DNA of 64,000 nucleotides from UBA11591 sp040220895 (GCA_040220895.1 JAVJVY010000023.1:1-64000), one strand, 5' to 3'. Shown: positions 52,523 to 62,672, numbered from the stretch's first letter. Notes: generated by a model from the letters alone, not told the origin. A program made the numbers and translations.

Positions 52523-53564
52523 ATCTACGAAGGTCTACTTCGGGATCGAGCGCTCTTCCGGAATACATTGAATCCACGAAATGGTTGGAAAAGAACGGTG
52601 CCAGCATAACTCCTCTGGCGCCCAAGCCATTAAAAATTCCGATTTCTGGCTTATCATCCAAAAAGCCAATTATGGGTCGTCGGTCACTGACTGTAGGCCT
52701 GATACCTACTAAGTGATCTACAATTCGATAGGGCACCTCAAGGGTTTCGTCCAATCGCATTATCAACTCACTCCTCGCCGAATCAGTGGTGTTAAGGCTT
52801 GGATTCTTCCAATCGAACGTTGCTCCCACCCAATACCGAATACCTCCCATGGGAACTACGTTGATGCGGTTGTGGATAATGTCCACAGAAGAAAGCTCCG
52901 GGCATTCAATGATAAGGGCCTCACCTTTATTGGGAATGATCGGTAACTGGGCGAAATAAGGATTGGCTGCAGCCAAATAGCCTTGGCAGAAAATAATTCT
53001 TTCAGCCCTTACATTTTCATAGGTCACAACGTCTGATTCCACCTTCATGCCATTAAGATCGAATTCCTTTTCGGCCAGCATGCCAAGAGACATAAGCTTG
53101 TTTCTCAAACCAGTCATCAGGAGCTTTATGTCAATGGTTCCAGCTTCTATCACTAAGCCATATCCTCGTTCTTTTCTCAGCCCGAAGATTTCATCCTTTA
53201 TTGCCGGATTCATGAATCTCAGGCCTGGTTCAACCGCGCTCTTCTTTACCCATAAATCGCGTTGATCTTCTGATTTCATTCCTTTAATTACGCGCCGGGG
53301 TGTAAGCAATTCCCCCTTGATGAATTGGGCAATTTCTTCGTAAAACGACTTTAAATATGGTACCAGCTCTTTCGCTCTCCAGGTAGTAGAAAATGTTCTA
53401 AAAACAATTGGATTGAAGGTGCCCGCGGCTATGGCAGAACAGTCCTTTCCGCCGGCCATGTCATATACAAGGACTTTTTTTCCTCTTTTTAAAAATTGGT
53501 ACGCGAGGCAAGTTCCGGCCAGACCCTGCCCAACGATAATAGCATCAAGTTTTGGGGTATCCAA
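52506..53564 (-). CDS. FAD-dependent oxidoreductase (DAO family)
   Basis: A 352-residue flavoprotein. The FAD dinucleotide motif G-Q-G-L-A-G-T-C-L-A is at residues 12-21, then A-A-G-T-F-N-P near 46-52 and a C-terminal G-I-R-P-T-V-S-D-R-R-P-I-I-G motif near 290-303. It belongs to the D-amino-acid/glycine oxidase family; the A-G-x-x-N-P sequence resembles MnmC- or ThiO-like members. Substrate unknown. It is the last gene of the purK-purE operon (7 bp after purE). Confidence 0.88.
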   Translation of the reverse strand: MDTPKLDAIIVGQGLAGTCLAYQFLKRGKKVLVYDMAGGKDCSAIAAGTFNPIVFRTFSTTWRAKELVPYLKSFYEEIAQFIKGELLTPRRVIKGMKSEDQRDLWVKKSAVEPGLRFMNPAIKDEIFGLRKERGYGLVIEAGTIDIKLLMTGLRNKLMSLGMLAEKEFDLNGMKVESDVVTYENVRAERIIFCQGYLAAANPYFAQLPIIPNKGEALIIECPELSSVDIIHNRINVVPMGGIRYWVGATFDWKNPSLNTTDSARSELIMRLDETLEVPYRIVDHLVGIRPTVSDRRPIIGFLDDKPEIGIFNGLGARGVMLAPFFSNHFVDSMYSGRALDPEVDLRRFNAKA

Positions 53565-53571
53565 GAAACGG

Positions 53572-54081
53572 CTAATAATCCTTGTAGCCTTTCTTTTCTA
53601 ATTTCTCGGCCTTTTCAGTAACAGTGGTTTTCATGCTTTCTTTCAAAGCCATGATCCGGTCTTGTACATTCGAATCAGAAGAACCGATGATCTGAGCGGC
53701 CAAAATTCCGGCGTTCTTGGCGCCGTTAAGTGCCACGGTTGCAACCGGCACCCCCGAGGGCATTTGTAAGATCGACAAAACGCTGTCCCACCCATCAATG
53801 GAGTTAGATGATTTTATCGGTACACCGATAACGGGCAATGGGCTTACAGATGCCACCATGCCCGGTAAATGAGCTGCTCCTCCTGCTCCGGCGATGATGA
53901 CTTTCAATCCCCTGGTATGAGCTTTAGTTGAATACTCAAGCATTCGCTGAGGAGTTCGATGTGCAGAGACGATGGTCAATTCAAAATCTATGCCCAAGGA
54001 TGTCAAGATCTCGGCTGCTTCTTTCATGACCTTCAGATCAGAATCCGAACCCATTATTATACCTACTTGTGCTTGTCCCAT
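53572..54081 (-). CDS. purE: 5-(carboxyamino)imidazole ribonucleotide mutase
   Basis: A 169-residue class I PurE, converting N5-CAIR to CAIR in purine synthesis. G-S-D-S-D-L near residue 11, S-A-H-R-T-P near 40 and G-A-G-G-A-A-H-L-P-G-M near 66 are its catalytic-site motifs. It lies 35 bp after purK, which makes its substrate. Confidence 0.96.
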   Translation of the reverse strand: MGQAQVGIIMGSDSDLKVMKEAAEILTSLGIDFELTIVSAHRTPQRMLEYSTKAHTRGLKVIIAGAGGAAHLPGMVASVSPLPVIGVPIKSSNSIDGWDSVLSILQMPSGVPVATVALNGAKNAGILAAQIIGSSDSNVQDRIMALKESMKTTVTEKAEKLEKKGYKDY

Positions 54082-54116
54082 CTTGTGTATTTGGTTGCAA
54101 GATATTAATTATCAGC

Positions 54117-55274
54117 CTAATCAGCTTCAATACGAACGGCCTTTTTAAGCGTTTGTGCATTCGAGATAAGCTCATTCAGATCCTCACCACAAATGGTGAT
54201 GTGTCCCATTTTTCGAAATGGTTTGGTCTGCTTCTTTCCATACAAATGAAGGTAGGCGCCTTTGCATTCGAATACCTTATCACTGCCCCGGTAAATCACA
54301 TTACCGCTATGTCCTTCGCTTCCTAGCAAGTTTATCATTACCGCCGGTGAGTGGGCGTGGCAATCACCCAGGGGAAGGGAAAGAATTGCCCTAAGGTGTT
54401 GTTCGTATTGCGAGCTGAAATTAGCCTCGATGGTGTGGTGTCCGCTATTATGGGGTCTTGGGGCAGACTCGTTCACCATGATATGGCCGTCTTTGGTTAA
54501 AAACAGTTCAACAGCGATCAGACCAACCAAATTGAGTGATTCAACTACTTTTCTTCCTAATTGTACGGCCTTATCAGCTAATTCCTCACTAATTCTTGCC
54601 GGTGACACGAGCATCTCTACCAAATTGGCTTCATCACTAAATTCCATTTCGACAACGGGAAAGACATTAATTTCATTGCCGGTATTCCTGCTAAGGATGA
54701 CTGATAGTTCTCGATCAATGTCAACTTTTGGCTCTACAATGCTTTCGGTGTCCAGTAGCTTATGATACTCCTCTTTTGAATTAATAATGGCGACTCCACG
54801 CCCATCGTAGCCCTCCCTGCACGCCTTCTGAACGAAGGGTAAGTGAAGATTTCCCAATTCGACGGCATGCATGATCTCGTCTTTTCCGTTGAAGTGTTCA
54901 AAAGAAGGTGCATCTATCGAATGCTTTCTGTAAAACTCCTTTTGGAGGCCTTTGTCTTTGATGGTCTCTATAACCTCAGGAGAAGGATAAATCTCGACAC
55001 CTTTGTCTCTTAAGTCTCTTAGGGCCTGGGTATTTACATTTTCAATTTCGATTGTTACAACATCTTTATCAGACCCAAAGTTCATGACATCATTGTAATC
55101 ATTGAATTGTCCGGTGACCATTTCGTTGGCTAATGCTGCCGCAGGACATTCGGGGTTCGGGTCAAGAACCGCACAGTAAACGTCCCATCTGCTTGCTGAC
55201 TGAATCAGCATCTTGCCCAGTTGACCACCGCCTAGAATGCCTAATTTCTTTGTGCCTGAAAACCAATGCTCCAT
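54117..55274 (-). CDS. purK: 5-(carboxyamino)imidazole ribonucleotide synthase
   Basis: A 385-residue ATP-grasp enzyme that forms N5-CAIR from AIR, bicarbonate and ATP. L-G-I-L-G-G-G-Q-L-G-K-M is near the N-terminus; A-R-P-H-N-S-G-H and V-G-L-I-A-V-E-L-F lie in the catalytic domain. The open frame extends to 55382, but that part overlaps the nitroreductase gene and does not match the family. The ATG at 55274 gives the usual start, 4 bp after the nitroreductase stop. Confidence 0.95.
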   Translation of the reverse strand: MEHWFSGTKKLGILGGGQLGKMLIQSASRWDVYCAVLDPNPECPAAALANEMVTGQFNDYNDVMNFGSDKDVVTIEIENVNTQALRDLRDKGVEIYPSPEVIETIKDKGLQKEFYRKHSIDAPSFEHFNGKDEIMHAVELGNLHLPFVQKACREGYDGRGVAIINSKEEYHKLLDTESIVEPKVDIDRELSVILSRNTGNEINVFPVVEMEFSDEANLVEMLVSPARISEELADKAVQLGRKVVESLNLVGLIAVELFLTKDGHIMVNESAPRPHNSGHHTIEANFSSQYEQHLRAILSLPLGDCHAHSPAVMINLLGSEGHSGNVIYRGSDKVFECKGAYLHLYGKKQTKPFRKMGHITICGEDLNELISNAQTLKKAVRIEAD

Positions 55275-55278
55275 GGCG

Positions 55279-55893
55279 CTATTCATTAATCCATTTAACC
55301 CTGTCACCAAGGGGTTCGCGATTCGATTTGGGTATTTCCACTGCTGGTTTTCCAAGGTAAAAGAAGCCCATGAAGCGCTCATTTTGTTCCAGCCCTAAGT
55401 AATGCCTTAACTTCTCACTGTTCACTATGCCTCCTGTACTCCAATAACCCGCCAATCCAAGAGGTGCCAATCCCAGATAAATGTTTTGCGCTGCGCAAGA
55501 CACCGCCGAAAGTTCTTCCCATTCCGGCAAAGCGAACTTGCTATCCAGCGAAGCCGAGATTGCAATGATATGGGAGACTTGTTGCTTTCGCTCCTCAAAT
55601 GCATTCACCTTGCTCTGTTTTATTTTGTCTTGCGGGGTATTGGCCAGGTAAAAGGCTTTTTTAAACTCAAGTAGTTTGGTTTTGGCCTGATCGGAGAAAA
55701 CAATAAATCGCCAAGGCATGGTTTTTTTATGATTTGGAGCCGTGTGGGCAAACTCCAGTAATTCCTTTATAACGGAATTCTCTATTCGCTCACCGGAATA
55801 CTGTCTGGGAAATGTCGATCTTCTCGCAAGCAATAGCTGCATAAATGCCTTGGGGTCCATGGCCAAGACTTCCTTGCTGTCCGTAATATTCAT
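55279..55893 (-). CDS. Nitroreductase family protein (YdjA-like)
   Basis: A protein of about 204 residues. It has R-R-S-T...Y-S-G-E-R-I at the N-terminus, A-P-N-H-K-K-T-M-P-W-R-F-I-V-F, typical of YdjA-type FMN nitroreductases, and L-G-L-A-P-L-G-L-A-G-Y-W-S. It reduces nitro compounds or quinones with NAD(P)H. The open frame starts at GTG 55944, but a perfect TACATTTG -7 box (55923-55930) lies inside it, so the ATG at 55893 is preferred. Head of the purK-purE operon. Confidence 0.85.
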   Translation of the reverse strand: MNITDSKEVLAMDPKAFMQLLLARRSTFPRQYSGERIENSVIKELLEFAHTAPNHKKTMPWRFIVFSDQAKTKLLEFKKAFYLANTPQDKIKQSKVNAFEERKQQVSHIIAISASLDSKFALPEWEELSAVSCAAQNIYLGLAPLGLAGYWSTGGIVNSEKLRHYLGLEQNERFMGFFYLGKPAVEIPKSNREPLGDRVKWINE

Positions 55894-55922
55894 TTTATCA
55901 ACCGGGGCCTTAATAATTCTGG

Positions 55923-55930
55923 CAAATGTA
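55923..55930 (-). promoter_or_regulatory. -7 element TACATTTG of the nitroreductase-purKE operon
   Basis: A perfect TAnnTTTG box on the minus strand, 29 bp before the ATG at 55893. It fixes the likely start of the nitroreductase. The -33 region is TTA-like rather than TTG. Confidence 0.5.
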
Positions 55931-56010
55931 ATGAATGTTGACACTTAATTAATGGCACAATGCAGCAACCATATTTGCCATTCTCTCGTCTTCAATTATT
56001 ATCGTGATAT

Positions 56011-56041
56011 TTGTTCAAAATGTGGAAAAGGGACATATTTG
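56011..56041 (+). promoter_or_regulatory. Promoter of the SprB-repeat gene (TTG-N20-CATATTTG)
   Basis: TTG at 56011-56013, a 20-bp spacer and CATATTTG at 56034-56041 match the consensus with one mismatch. The predicted leader before the ATG at 56088 is about 40 nt. Confidence 0.5.
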
Positions 56042-56087
56042 TAACAAGTCCATTTCCCCTAATTTCTAATGGCCTAGACCAACGTTA

Positions 56088-59000
56088 ATGCGCAAGATCG
56101 CCAAACTTTCTTTGTTTCTTTACCTCGGCCTCCAACTGACCGTTTCAAAGGCGTCAATCGATAGCGCAAGAGTCACTACCTCTATTAATTCTGTTTGCTA
56201 CGACTCATGCCTGGGAAGTTCCATAGTAGAGGTTTGGTCTTCTTCATCAACAGGGCCTTTCAGGGTTATCTGGAAGGGAAATAACTTACCTGGTTCGCAA
56301 ACCGTAGATACCGTTTTGGCATCGGACACCGTTTTTAATCTTTGTGCGGGGGAATACAGTGTGCAGGTTATAGACCTTTCCGACCTAAGCAGCCTTGCGC
56401 CAATTTCATTCACAATCCTCAATGCCCCTCCAGTATCTGTAGGGTATACTTCCATTCCTCCAACGATGGCTCCGAATTGCCATGATTCACTCAACGGACT
56501 TATCTCAATTGATTTTCTTACAGGAAGTCCGATGTTCCATGTTCAATGGTCAACGGGTCCCAATGACACCTTATCCGTTCTAAGCGGCATAGGAAGCGGA
56601 ATATACGGTCTCACGGTAACCGATGCGAATGGCTGTGTCATGAAAGACAGCTTTTGGTTGAAAGGCCCAGATTCACTGGAGGTGAACATCTCGGGAAGCG
56701 ATATCTCCTGCAAGGGAGCTTGTGACGGCAGTGTTTTCGCTAACCCACAAGGTGGAACGCCAGGCTACCACTACTTATGGAATAACAGTGATACCAACAG
56801 GGTATTGTCAAACCTCTGTCCGGGAACTTTTTCTGTGATTGTAACAGACCAAAACGGCTGTACTTCGTTTGATACTCTGGTTGTTGGTGAGCCCGATAGT
56901 TTACTGGTAAATTTTGCTGTAAGTGATGTAAGCTGCAAAGATCTTTGCGATGGGCAGGTCACTGCCATCCCCAGCGGAGGTCTACCGCCATATGCTTACA
57001 TCTGGTCGGCTTATCCGGATAAAGACTCTATTCTAAACGGCGCTTGCAGTGGAATTATAAGTTCCACGGTCATTGACGCCAATGGTTGTTATGTGACTAA
57101 AAATGTAACCGTTGGCTCTCCTAATGCCATTAAGTTAACTCCAGCGATCAATTCATCGAGCTGTGGCATTTGCGACGGTGATATCACGCTCAATCCCAGT
57201 GGTGGATCAGGGCCTTACACGTATTTGTGGTTAGGCCAAAAACCTGAGGATACCATCAACAGCATCGATAGTTTGTGCGCTGGCGCCTACCAGGTCGTGG
57301 TCGGCGATGCAGGGATGTGTATTGATACATTCACTTTGTATCTGAGTGATGATACCTCGGGAATCAAAGATCTGGTCTTTTCGACTGTTAAGCCTAATTG
57401 CGAGAACAACTGTGACGGCGCTATATCAGTCATTGCCCTGGGGGGACAAGCGCCTTATTCTTACAGCTGGTTGCCGGGAGCTGCTACGGATTCTGTACTG
57501 ACCGGACTTTGCCCAGGAACCTACAGCATTGAGGTCACAGACGGCAACTTGTGCAAACGGATAGAGTCCATCGATTTAGTAGCTAAGTCGAACCTCAAGC
57601 TTTCCATGTTTAGTACACCGGTAAGCTGTGTTGGCAGCTGCGATGGCGGAGCTTCTGTCTCGGTTTCCGGTGGCTCGGGGCCATATAGCTACCAATGGAA
57701 TGGAAACTCGGCAGGAGGTTCTGCAAGAAATGATCTTTGTTCTGGTGTGCAATTCGTCACGGTCACCGATGCCAATATGTGCATGGCGACTGACACCGTG
57801 CAAGTTCTGGCCTACGATACGCTAAAATTGAATATCAATGCTTATGCCACTACTTGCGCTAGTTCATGTGATGGCATAGCTTCGGCCTCTGTAACAGGAG
57901 GTCTTGCCCCCTATGACTATTTCTGGAGCAATGGAATGAGTGCAGATAGCATTACCAACCTTTGTCCGGGCAGCTATGAATTGACTGTAACCGATGCCCT
58001 CGGATGCTCAGTAAGTAAAATGGTCAACGTTATTGGGGCAATTTCCCCTGTATTAGGTCTGACGGTTTATCATTCAGGTTGTAATTTGAACAATGGAGGT
58101 GCCAAGCTTAATATTACCGGTGGAAGTGCGCCATATGCGGTAAGGTGGCAAAATGGCACAACTACCGATTCTATCTTTGGTTTGAGCTCAGGCATTTACA
58201 GCGTTGATGTATGGGACAGTCAAGGTTGCATGACCAGTGATACTTTTTTCATCACCGACCTGACCGGGCCAACAGTATCCACAGCAGTAACCAATGAATC
58301 CTGTGCTGCTACTTGTGATGGAAAAATAGTTGCAAGTGCCAGCGGAACGGGCCCGTTCGCTTATCAATGGACACCGTCTTTTTTTAGTAACCCGACGCTG
58401 AACAGTGTCAATGGCCTTTGTCCGGGAAGCTACTATCTTTCTGTAACTGATGGAAATGGTTGCAGGTCGATCTCTGAACAAGTTGTTTCACCCGGAAAGG
58501 ACCTCTCAGTTGAATTTGACCTAAGTCCGCCTAGTTGCAATGGAGCATGCGATGCCGGAATTATCGCCAATGTATTGGGCGGTTTACCCCCATACAGTTA
58601 TCAATGGTCTACTAGTTCAGTCCAAAAAGGAATCAGCAATGTTTGTGCTGGAACATATACGCTGACAGTCATTGATGCCAATGCTTGCTCGATTTCACGT
58701 TCGGTTGAAATTGGGGATGCAGAACCAATAAGCGTTTCACTCATCACCTCGAATCTGTCGTGCTATGATCAGTGTGATGGTTCTATCACTTCAATCGTGC
58801 AAGGTGGAGGTGGAAAGTACACATACACTTGGTCAACGACTGCCAATTCAGAGGACATTTCAAACTTATGTGAAGGATCCTACTGGCTGCAAGTTGCCGA
58901 CGAAAATGCTTGTGTGGCAAGCGACACGATTTCCATTGCAAATGGAATTCCCATCGATGCCACTTTTAGCACAACTCCTGCGGGATGTGGCCAATGTAAT

Positions 59001-62000
59001 GGTTCCATCAACGTAAGTTCAAGTGGTGGAAACGGTATTCCCTATTCGCTGTTGTGGTCTACCGGCGATACCACCAATGTTATTTCAGACCTTGCAGCAG
59101 GAATTTATTCTGTTGAAATATCTGACAACCAAGGCTGCAGTCAGGAATTTAAAATAGGCCTTAGTAATTCTGCAGGTCCAGTTATCTCAGACACCACGGT
59201 AGGTGAATCCTGTTTTAATTCCTGTGATGGAGTTGGTTCAGTAAATGTGATAAGCAGTCAGGGGCCTTACAGCGTTCTTTGGAATGACCCGGCAATGCAA
59301 AAAACAGATTCGGCAAAAAATCTTTGTCCGAGTATCTATTTTTATTCCGTAACAGATTCGACGGGCTGTGTGACCTATGACAGTGTTTCGGTCTCTGCAT
59401 CCGATGAATTGGCCATCTCTTACGCCCTTTTGCAACCGACATGTCAGGGGTCTAACGATGGCTCTATCACTGCAAATGTCACGGGAAATCAAGGGCCTGT
59501 TTCTTTTCTATGGTCAACTAGTGACACCACTTCTGTAATCGATACCATAGGTGCCGGCACTTATTGGGTACTGGTGAACGATAGTTCAGGTTGCAGTAAA
59601 ACAGACACCATCGAATTGAATGAACCCGCTCAATTGGCAGTGGCCTTTGGAGTAACCTTACCTTCTTGTTTTAACTCATGTGACGCCATGGTATCGGTTC
59701 AGGTTACGGGAGGAACCGCTCCATACACTTATGCCTGGAACGATCCGGGAAATCAGTCCAGTCCTGTCGCTTTTGGTCTTTGTCCGGGATATGCCCTTGT
59801 AACGGTCACAGATGCCAAAAACTGTTCATTCACAGATTCTGTATTGGTAACAGCGCCTTCGGCCATTGCCTTGACGCCAATTTTAACTAATCCTTCCTGT
59901 CTTAATGGAGATAATGGCAATATTTCGGTAAGCGCATCGGGTGGTCAGGCGCCTTTTCAATTCAGTTGGAGCAATGGATTTAAAGGTAATTCTATCAGTG
60001 GTTTAGAAGCTGGGAGTTATACAGTGACAGCCATAGATGCCAATCAATGTGTTTACCAGGGCACTTATATACTCAATAATCCGGGAAATCCGATTAACAT
60101 CAATTTTAACAGAACTCTGCCAACGTGTAACTCGGGCAACGGATCTATTGCGGCTGTGGTAACCGGTGGAAGTGGGAATTACAGCTTTATATGGAATACG
60201 GTGCCAAGTCAAACGACATCAACATCAACAGGCCTTTGGGCCGGTATATATGCAATCACTGTCACGGACAACATAAGTGGTTGCATTCGTGAAGAAACTG
60301 TCTTTCTTAACAATACCGGAGGCCCGGTGCTGACCAGTTCTGTGGTAAATGACCCGTGCCCCAATGCATGCCAAGGGCAAGCGACCGTCCATACAGGTAC
60401 AGGAAATTTCAGCTATTTATGGGATGACAAGTCCTCCCAAACCGATAGCACTGCTTTTACACTATGCCCGGGAGTGTATATAGTTAGAGTGACCAATAAT
60501 ACAACTGGCTGTATTTCATTCGATACAGTGACGGTTGGAGTTGATACTTTTAGGGTTGATGTTCTTAATTCCAAAGCCGTTTCGTGCTTTGGAAATTGCG
60601 ACGGTTCTGCACTTGCCTCAGCAGTTGGAGGACTGCCCCCATATAATTATTCATGGTCGACCATCCCCCCCGAAACCACCCCCTCGGTGCAAAACTTGTG
60701 TGGGGGAATTTATTCCATAACCGCTTCTGATAGTAATTCGTGTTCATCATTGGCCGCAGTTTCAATTCATGAGCCAGCCGCGCTTGAATTAATTCCCGTT
60801 GTGCTCTCGGACGCAACTTGCAGTGGGCTATGCGATGGTGTTGCCTCGCTAAATATTCAAGGGGGAAGTGGCCCTTACACTGTTTACTGGAATGGGAAGC
60901 AAGGGTTGAACATTGCTTCGAACCTCTGCCCTGGTCAGAACCTCGTTGAAGTCGTTGATCGAAATTTCTGTTCGGTTATTGATACCATTATTATAACGGG
61001 AGCAACACCAATCGCTGCAAATGCTGTGACCATCAATCCTTCATGCGGAGAATATAACGGCAGTATCAGTTTGACGCCCAGTGGTGGCAAAGGGCCTTAT
61101 TTCTACTCCTGGTCAACCGGCGAAAGCGCTTCGGTGATCAGTGGCTTGTTTGCAGGCATCTACTCCGTTTCTATCACCGATGTTAATGGTTGTTCAAGTT
61201 CGTTTACCTTCTTTTTGAATAATCCAAATGCCCCCTTGCTTTCATTTGATAAGAACACGGTCAAATGCAATGGTGACTGCAACGGCGTAGCCAGGGTAAC
61301 GACCATCGGCGGTGTATCACCGTTTACGTATCGATGGGATCACGTGCCAATTTCAACCCTGGATAGTCTGACCGGACTCTGCAGCGGGAACTATTTTGTT
61401 AAGGTCACCGACGCAACTGGTTGCATTGCCTTTGGTTCGGATACCGTGTTCGAGCCTGCTGTATTGGATGGTGTCCTCAATAAGATTTCCGATGGATGTG
61501 GAGGCTTGTGTGAAGGGGAGGTGGCCATCAATCCAATAGGTGGAACTCCACCTTATAACTATACCTGGAATTCAGTTCCGCCACAAAATTCATCTACTGC
61601 AAGTAATTTATGTGCGGGTTATGTCACTATTTCTCTGCTCGATGTGAATGACTGTGCTTTTACAGATAGCCTAGAAATCATTCCACCGCCTGAATTGTTA
61701 ATTGACAGCGTGGTATTTATCAATGCCAGTTGCTTTACAAATGCCGATGGAGAGGCAACGGTATATACAAGTGGTGGAAGTGCCCCATTCTCATATTTGT
61801 GGACCGATCTTCAAACAACGCAGACAGCAGTTAATTTGAACAATGGCCTGCTGGCAATTGTAGTCACCGATCAAAATAATTGCACGGCAAGCGATACCGT
61901 CAATATTGCCGTCACCGATACAGTGCTTGTAAATGGATTTGTAGATTCCCTTGCATGTTACGGAGATGAGATTCTTTTGCTTGCCAATGGCTATGGAGCA

Positions 62001-62672
62001 ACCCTATTCAGGTGGTTTGAAGATTCTTCCGGTGTTTTAACCGCCATTGGTACAGGAGACTCCATTTTCTTTACCGTTGAAGACACGGTCAAAATACTTT
62101 TACGCGGACAAAATAGCGTTATTCCTCCGTGTTTCGATGTTGATACATTTATGGTTACAGGTATTCCCCTTCCTGCCATCGATGCAGGGCCAGATGTCAC
62201 CATAGAACAAGGTGGTTTTGCGCAACTGCTTGCTTCACCTTTCTTATTTAATGGTAGTTATGCCTGGACCCCATCTGCCAGTCTTAATGATACCACCCGT
62301 ATCGATCCTATAGCGAGACCAAATCAGACAACTACTTATTTCGTAACCGGAACCAATGAATACGGTTGTCCGGCTTCTGATTCAATGACGGTTTTTGTTG
62401 TGGAAAATGATGTCGTTATAAACGGCTTCTCGCCCAATGGAGATGGCGTAAACGACACTTGGGAAATTCCGTTTTTAAAGGACTATCCCAGTGTGAGGGT
62501 AGAAGTATACAATCGCTGGGGAATGGTTGTATTTGAATCTAACGGCTATAATCAACCTTGGGATGGAAGACTTAATGGAGAATTGCTGCCGGGTACTTCT
62601 TACTACTACGTAATTGATCTTTTTGGCGATGGAAGTGACGTAAAAACTGGAGCCTTGAGCATATTGTATTGA
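56088..62672 (+). CDS. Giant SprB-repeat T9SS type B surface adhesin
   Basis: A 2194-residue exported protein. A signal peptide (about 1-24) is followed by about 25 SprB-type repeats of 70-80 residues (nt about 56180-61880), each with C-x3-C-D-G, G-G-x-x-P-Y-x-Y-x-W, L-C-x-G-x-Y and V-x-D-x-x-G-C. An Ig-like segment (about 1945), a PKD-like domain and the gliding-motility-associated C-terminal domain (N-G-F-S-P-N-G-D-G, N-R-W-G-M-V-V-F) follow. SprB-type proteins are mobile adhesins in gliding flavobacteria; this protein is shorter and may be an adhesin only. Translationally coupled to a PorP/SprF gene. Confidence 0.93.
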   Translation: MRKIAKLSLFLYLGLQLTVSKASIDSARVTTSINSVCYDSCLGSSIVEVWSSSSTGPFRVIWKGNNLPGSQTVDTVLASDTVFNLCAGEYSVQVIDLSDLSSLAPISFTILNAPPVSVGYTSIPPTMAPNCHDSLNGLISIDFLTGSPMFHVQWSTGPNDTLSVLSGIGSGIYGLTVTDANGCVMKDSFWLKGPDSLEVNISGSDISCKGACDGSVFANPQGGTPGYHYLWNNSDTNRVLSNLCPGTFSVIVTDQNGCTSFDTLVVGEPDSLLVNFAVSDVSCKDLCDGQVTAIPSGGLPPYAYIWSAYPDKDSILNGACSGIISSTVIDANGCYVTKNVTVGSPNAIKLTPAINSSSCGICDGDITLNPSGGSGPYTYLWLGQKPEDTINSIDSLCAGAYQVVVGDAGMCIDTFTLYLSDDTSGIKDLVFSTVKPNCENNCDGAISVIALGGQAPYSYSWLPGAATDSVLTGLCPGTYSIEVTDGNLCKRIESIDLVAKSNLKLSMFSTPVSCVGSCDGGASVSVSGGSGPYSYQWNGNSAGGSARNDLCSGVQFVTVTDANMCMATDTVQVLAYDTLKLNINAYATTCASSCDGIASASVTGGLAPYDYFWSNGMSADSITNLCPGSYELTVTDALGCSVSKMVNVIGAISPVLGLTVYHSGCNLNNGGAKLNITGGSAPYAVRWQNGTTTDSIFGLSSGIYSVDVWDSQGCMTSDTFFITDLTGPTVSTAVTNESCAATCDGKIVASASGTGPFAYQWTPSFFSNPTLNSVNGLCPGSYYLSVTDGNGCRSISEQVVSPGKDLSVEFDLSPPSCNGACDAGIIANVLGGLPPYSYQWSTSSVQKGISNVCAGTYTLTVIDANACSISRSVEIGDAEPISVSLITSNLSCYDQCDGSITSIVQGGGGKYTYTWSTTANSEDISNLCEGSYWLQVADENACVASDTISIANGIPIDATFSTTPAGCGQCNGSINVSSSGGNGIPYSLLWSTGDTTNVISDLAAGIYSVEISDNQGCSQEFKIGLSNSAGPVISDTTVGESCFNSCDGVGSVNVISSQGPYSVLWNDPAMQKTDSAKNLCPSIYFYSVTDSTGCVTYDSVSVSASDELAISYALLQPTCQGSNDGSITANVTGNQGPVSFLWSTSDTTSVIDTIGAGTYWVLVNDSSGCSKTDTIELNEPAQLAVAFGVTLPSCFNSCDAMVSVQVTGGTAPYTYAWNDPGNQSSPVAFGLCPGYALVTVTDAKNCSFTDSVLVTAPSAIALTPILTNPSCLNGDNGNISVSASGGQAPFQFSWSNGFKGNSISGLEAGSYTVTAIDANQCVYQGTYILNNPGNPININFNRTLPTCNSGNGSIAAVVTGGSGNYSFIWNTVPSQTTSTSTGLWAGIYAITVTDNISGCIREETVFLNNTGGPVLTSSVVNDPCPNACQGQATVHTGTGNFSYLWDDKSSQTDSTAFTLCPGVYIVRVTNNTTGCISFDTVTVGVDTFRVDVLNSKAVSCFGNCDGSALASAVGGLPPYNYSWSTIPPETTPSVQNLCGGIYSITASDSNSCSSLAAVSIHEPAALELIPVVLSDATCSGLCDGVASLNIQGGSGPYTVYWNGKQGLNIASNLCPGQNLVEVVDRNFCSVIDTIIITGATPIAANAVTINPSCGEYNGSISLTPSGGKGPYFYSWSTGESASVISGLFAGIYSVSITDVNGCSSSFTFFLNNPNAPLLSFDKNTVKCNGDCNGVARVTTIGGVSPFTYRWDHVPISTLDSLTGLCSGNYFVKVTDATGCIAFGSDTVFEPAVLDGVLNKISDGCGGLCEGEVAINPIGGTPPYNYTWNSVPPQNSSTASNLCAGYVTISLLDVNDCAFTDSLEIIPPPELLIDSVVFINASCFTNADGEATVYTSGGSAPFSYLWTDLQTTQTAVNLNNGLLAIVVTDQNNCTASDTVNIAVTDTVLVNGFVDSLACYGDEILLLANGYGATLFRWFEDSSGVLTAIGTGDSIFFTVEDTVKILLRGQNSVIPPCFDVDTFMVTGIPLPAIDAGPDVTIEQGGFAQLLASPFLFNGSYAWTPSASLNDTTRIDPIARPNQTTTYFVTGTNEYGCPASDSMTVFVVENDVVINGFSPNGDGVNDTWEIPFLKDYPSVRVEVYNRWGMVVFESNGYNQPWDGRLNGELLPGTSYYYVIDLFGDGSDVKTGALSILY

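Noticed and set aside
55275..55382. N-terminal extension of PurK
   Set aside because: The extra 36 residues overlap the nitroreductase gene in another frame and do not resemble PurK.
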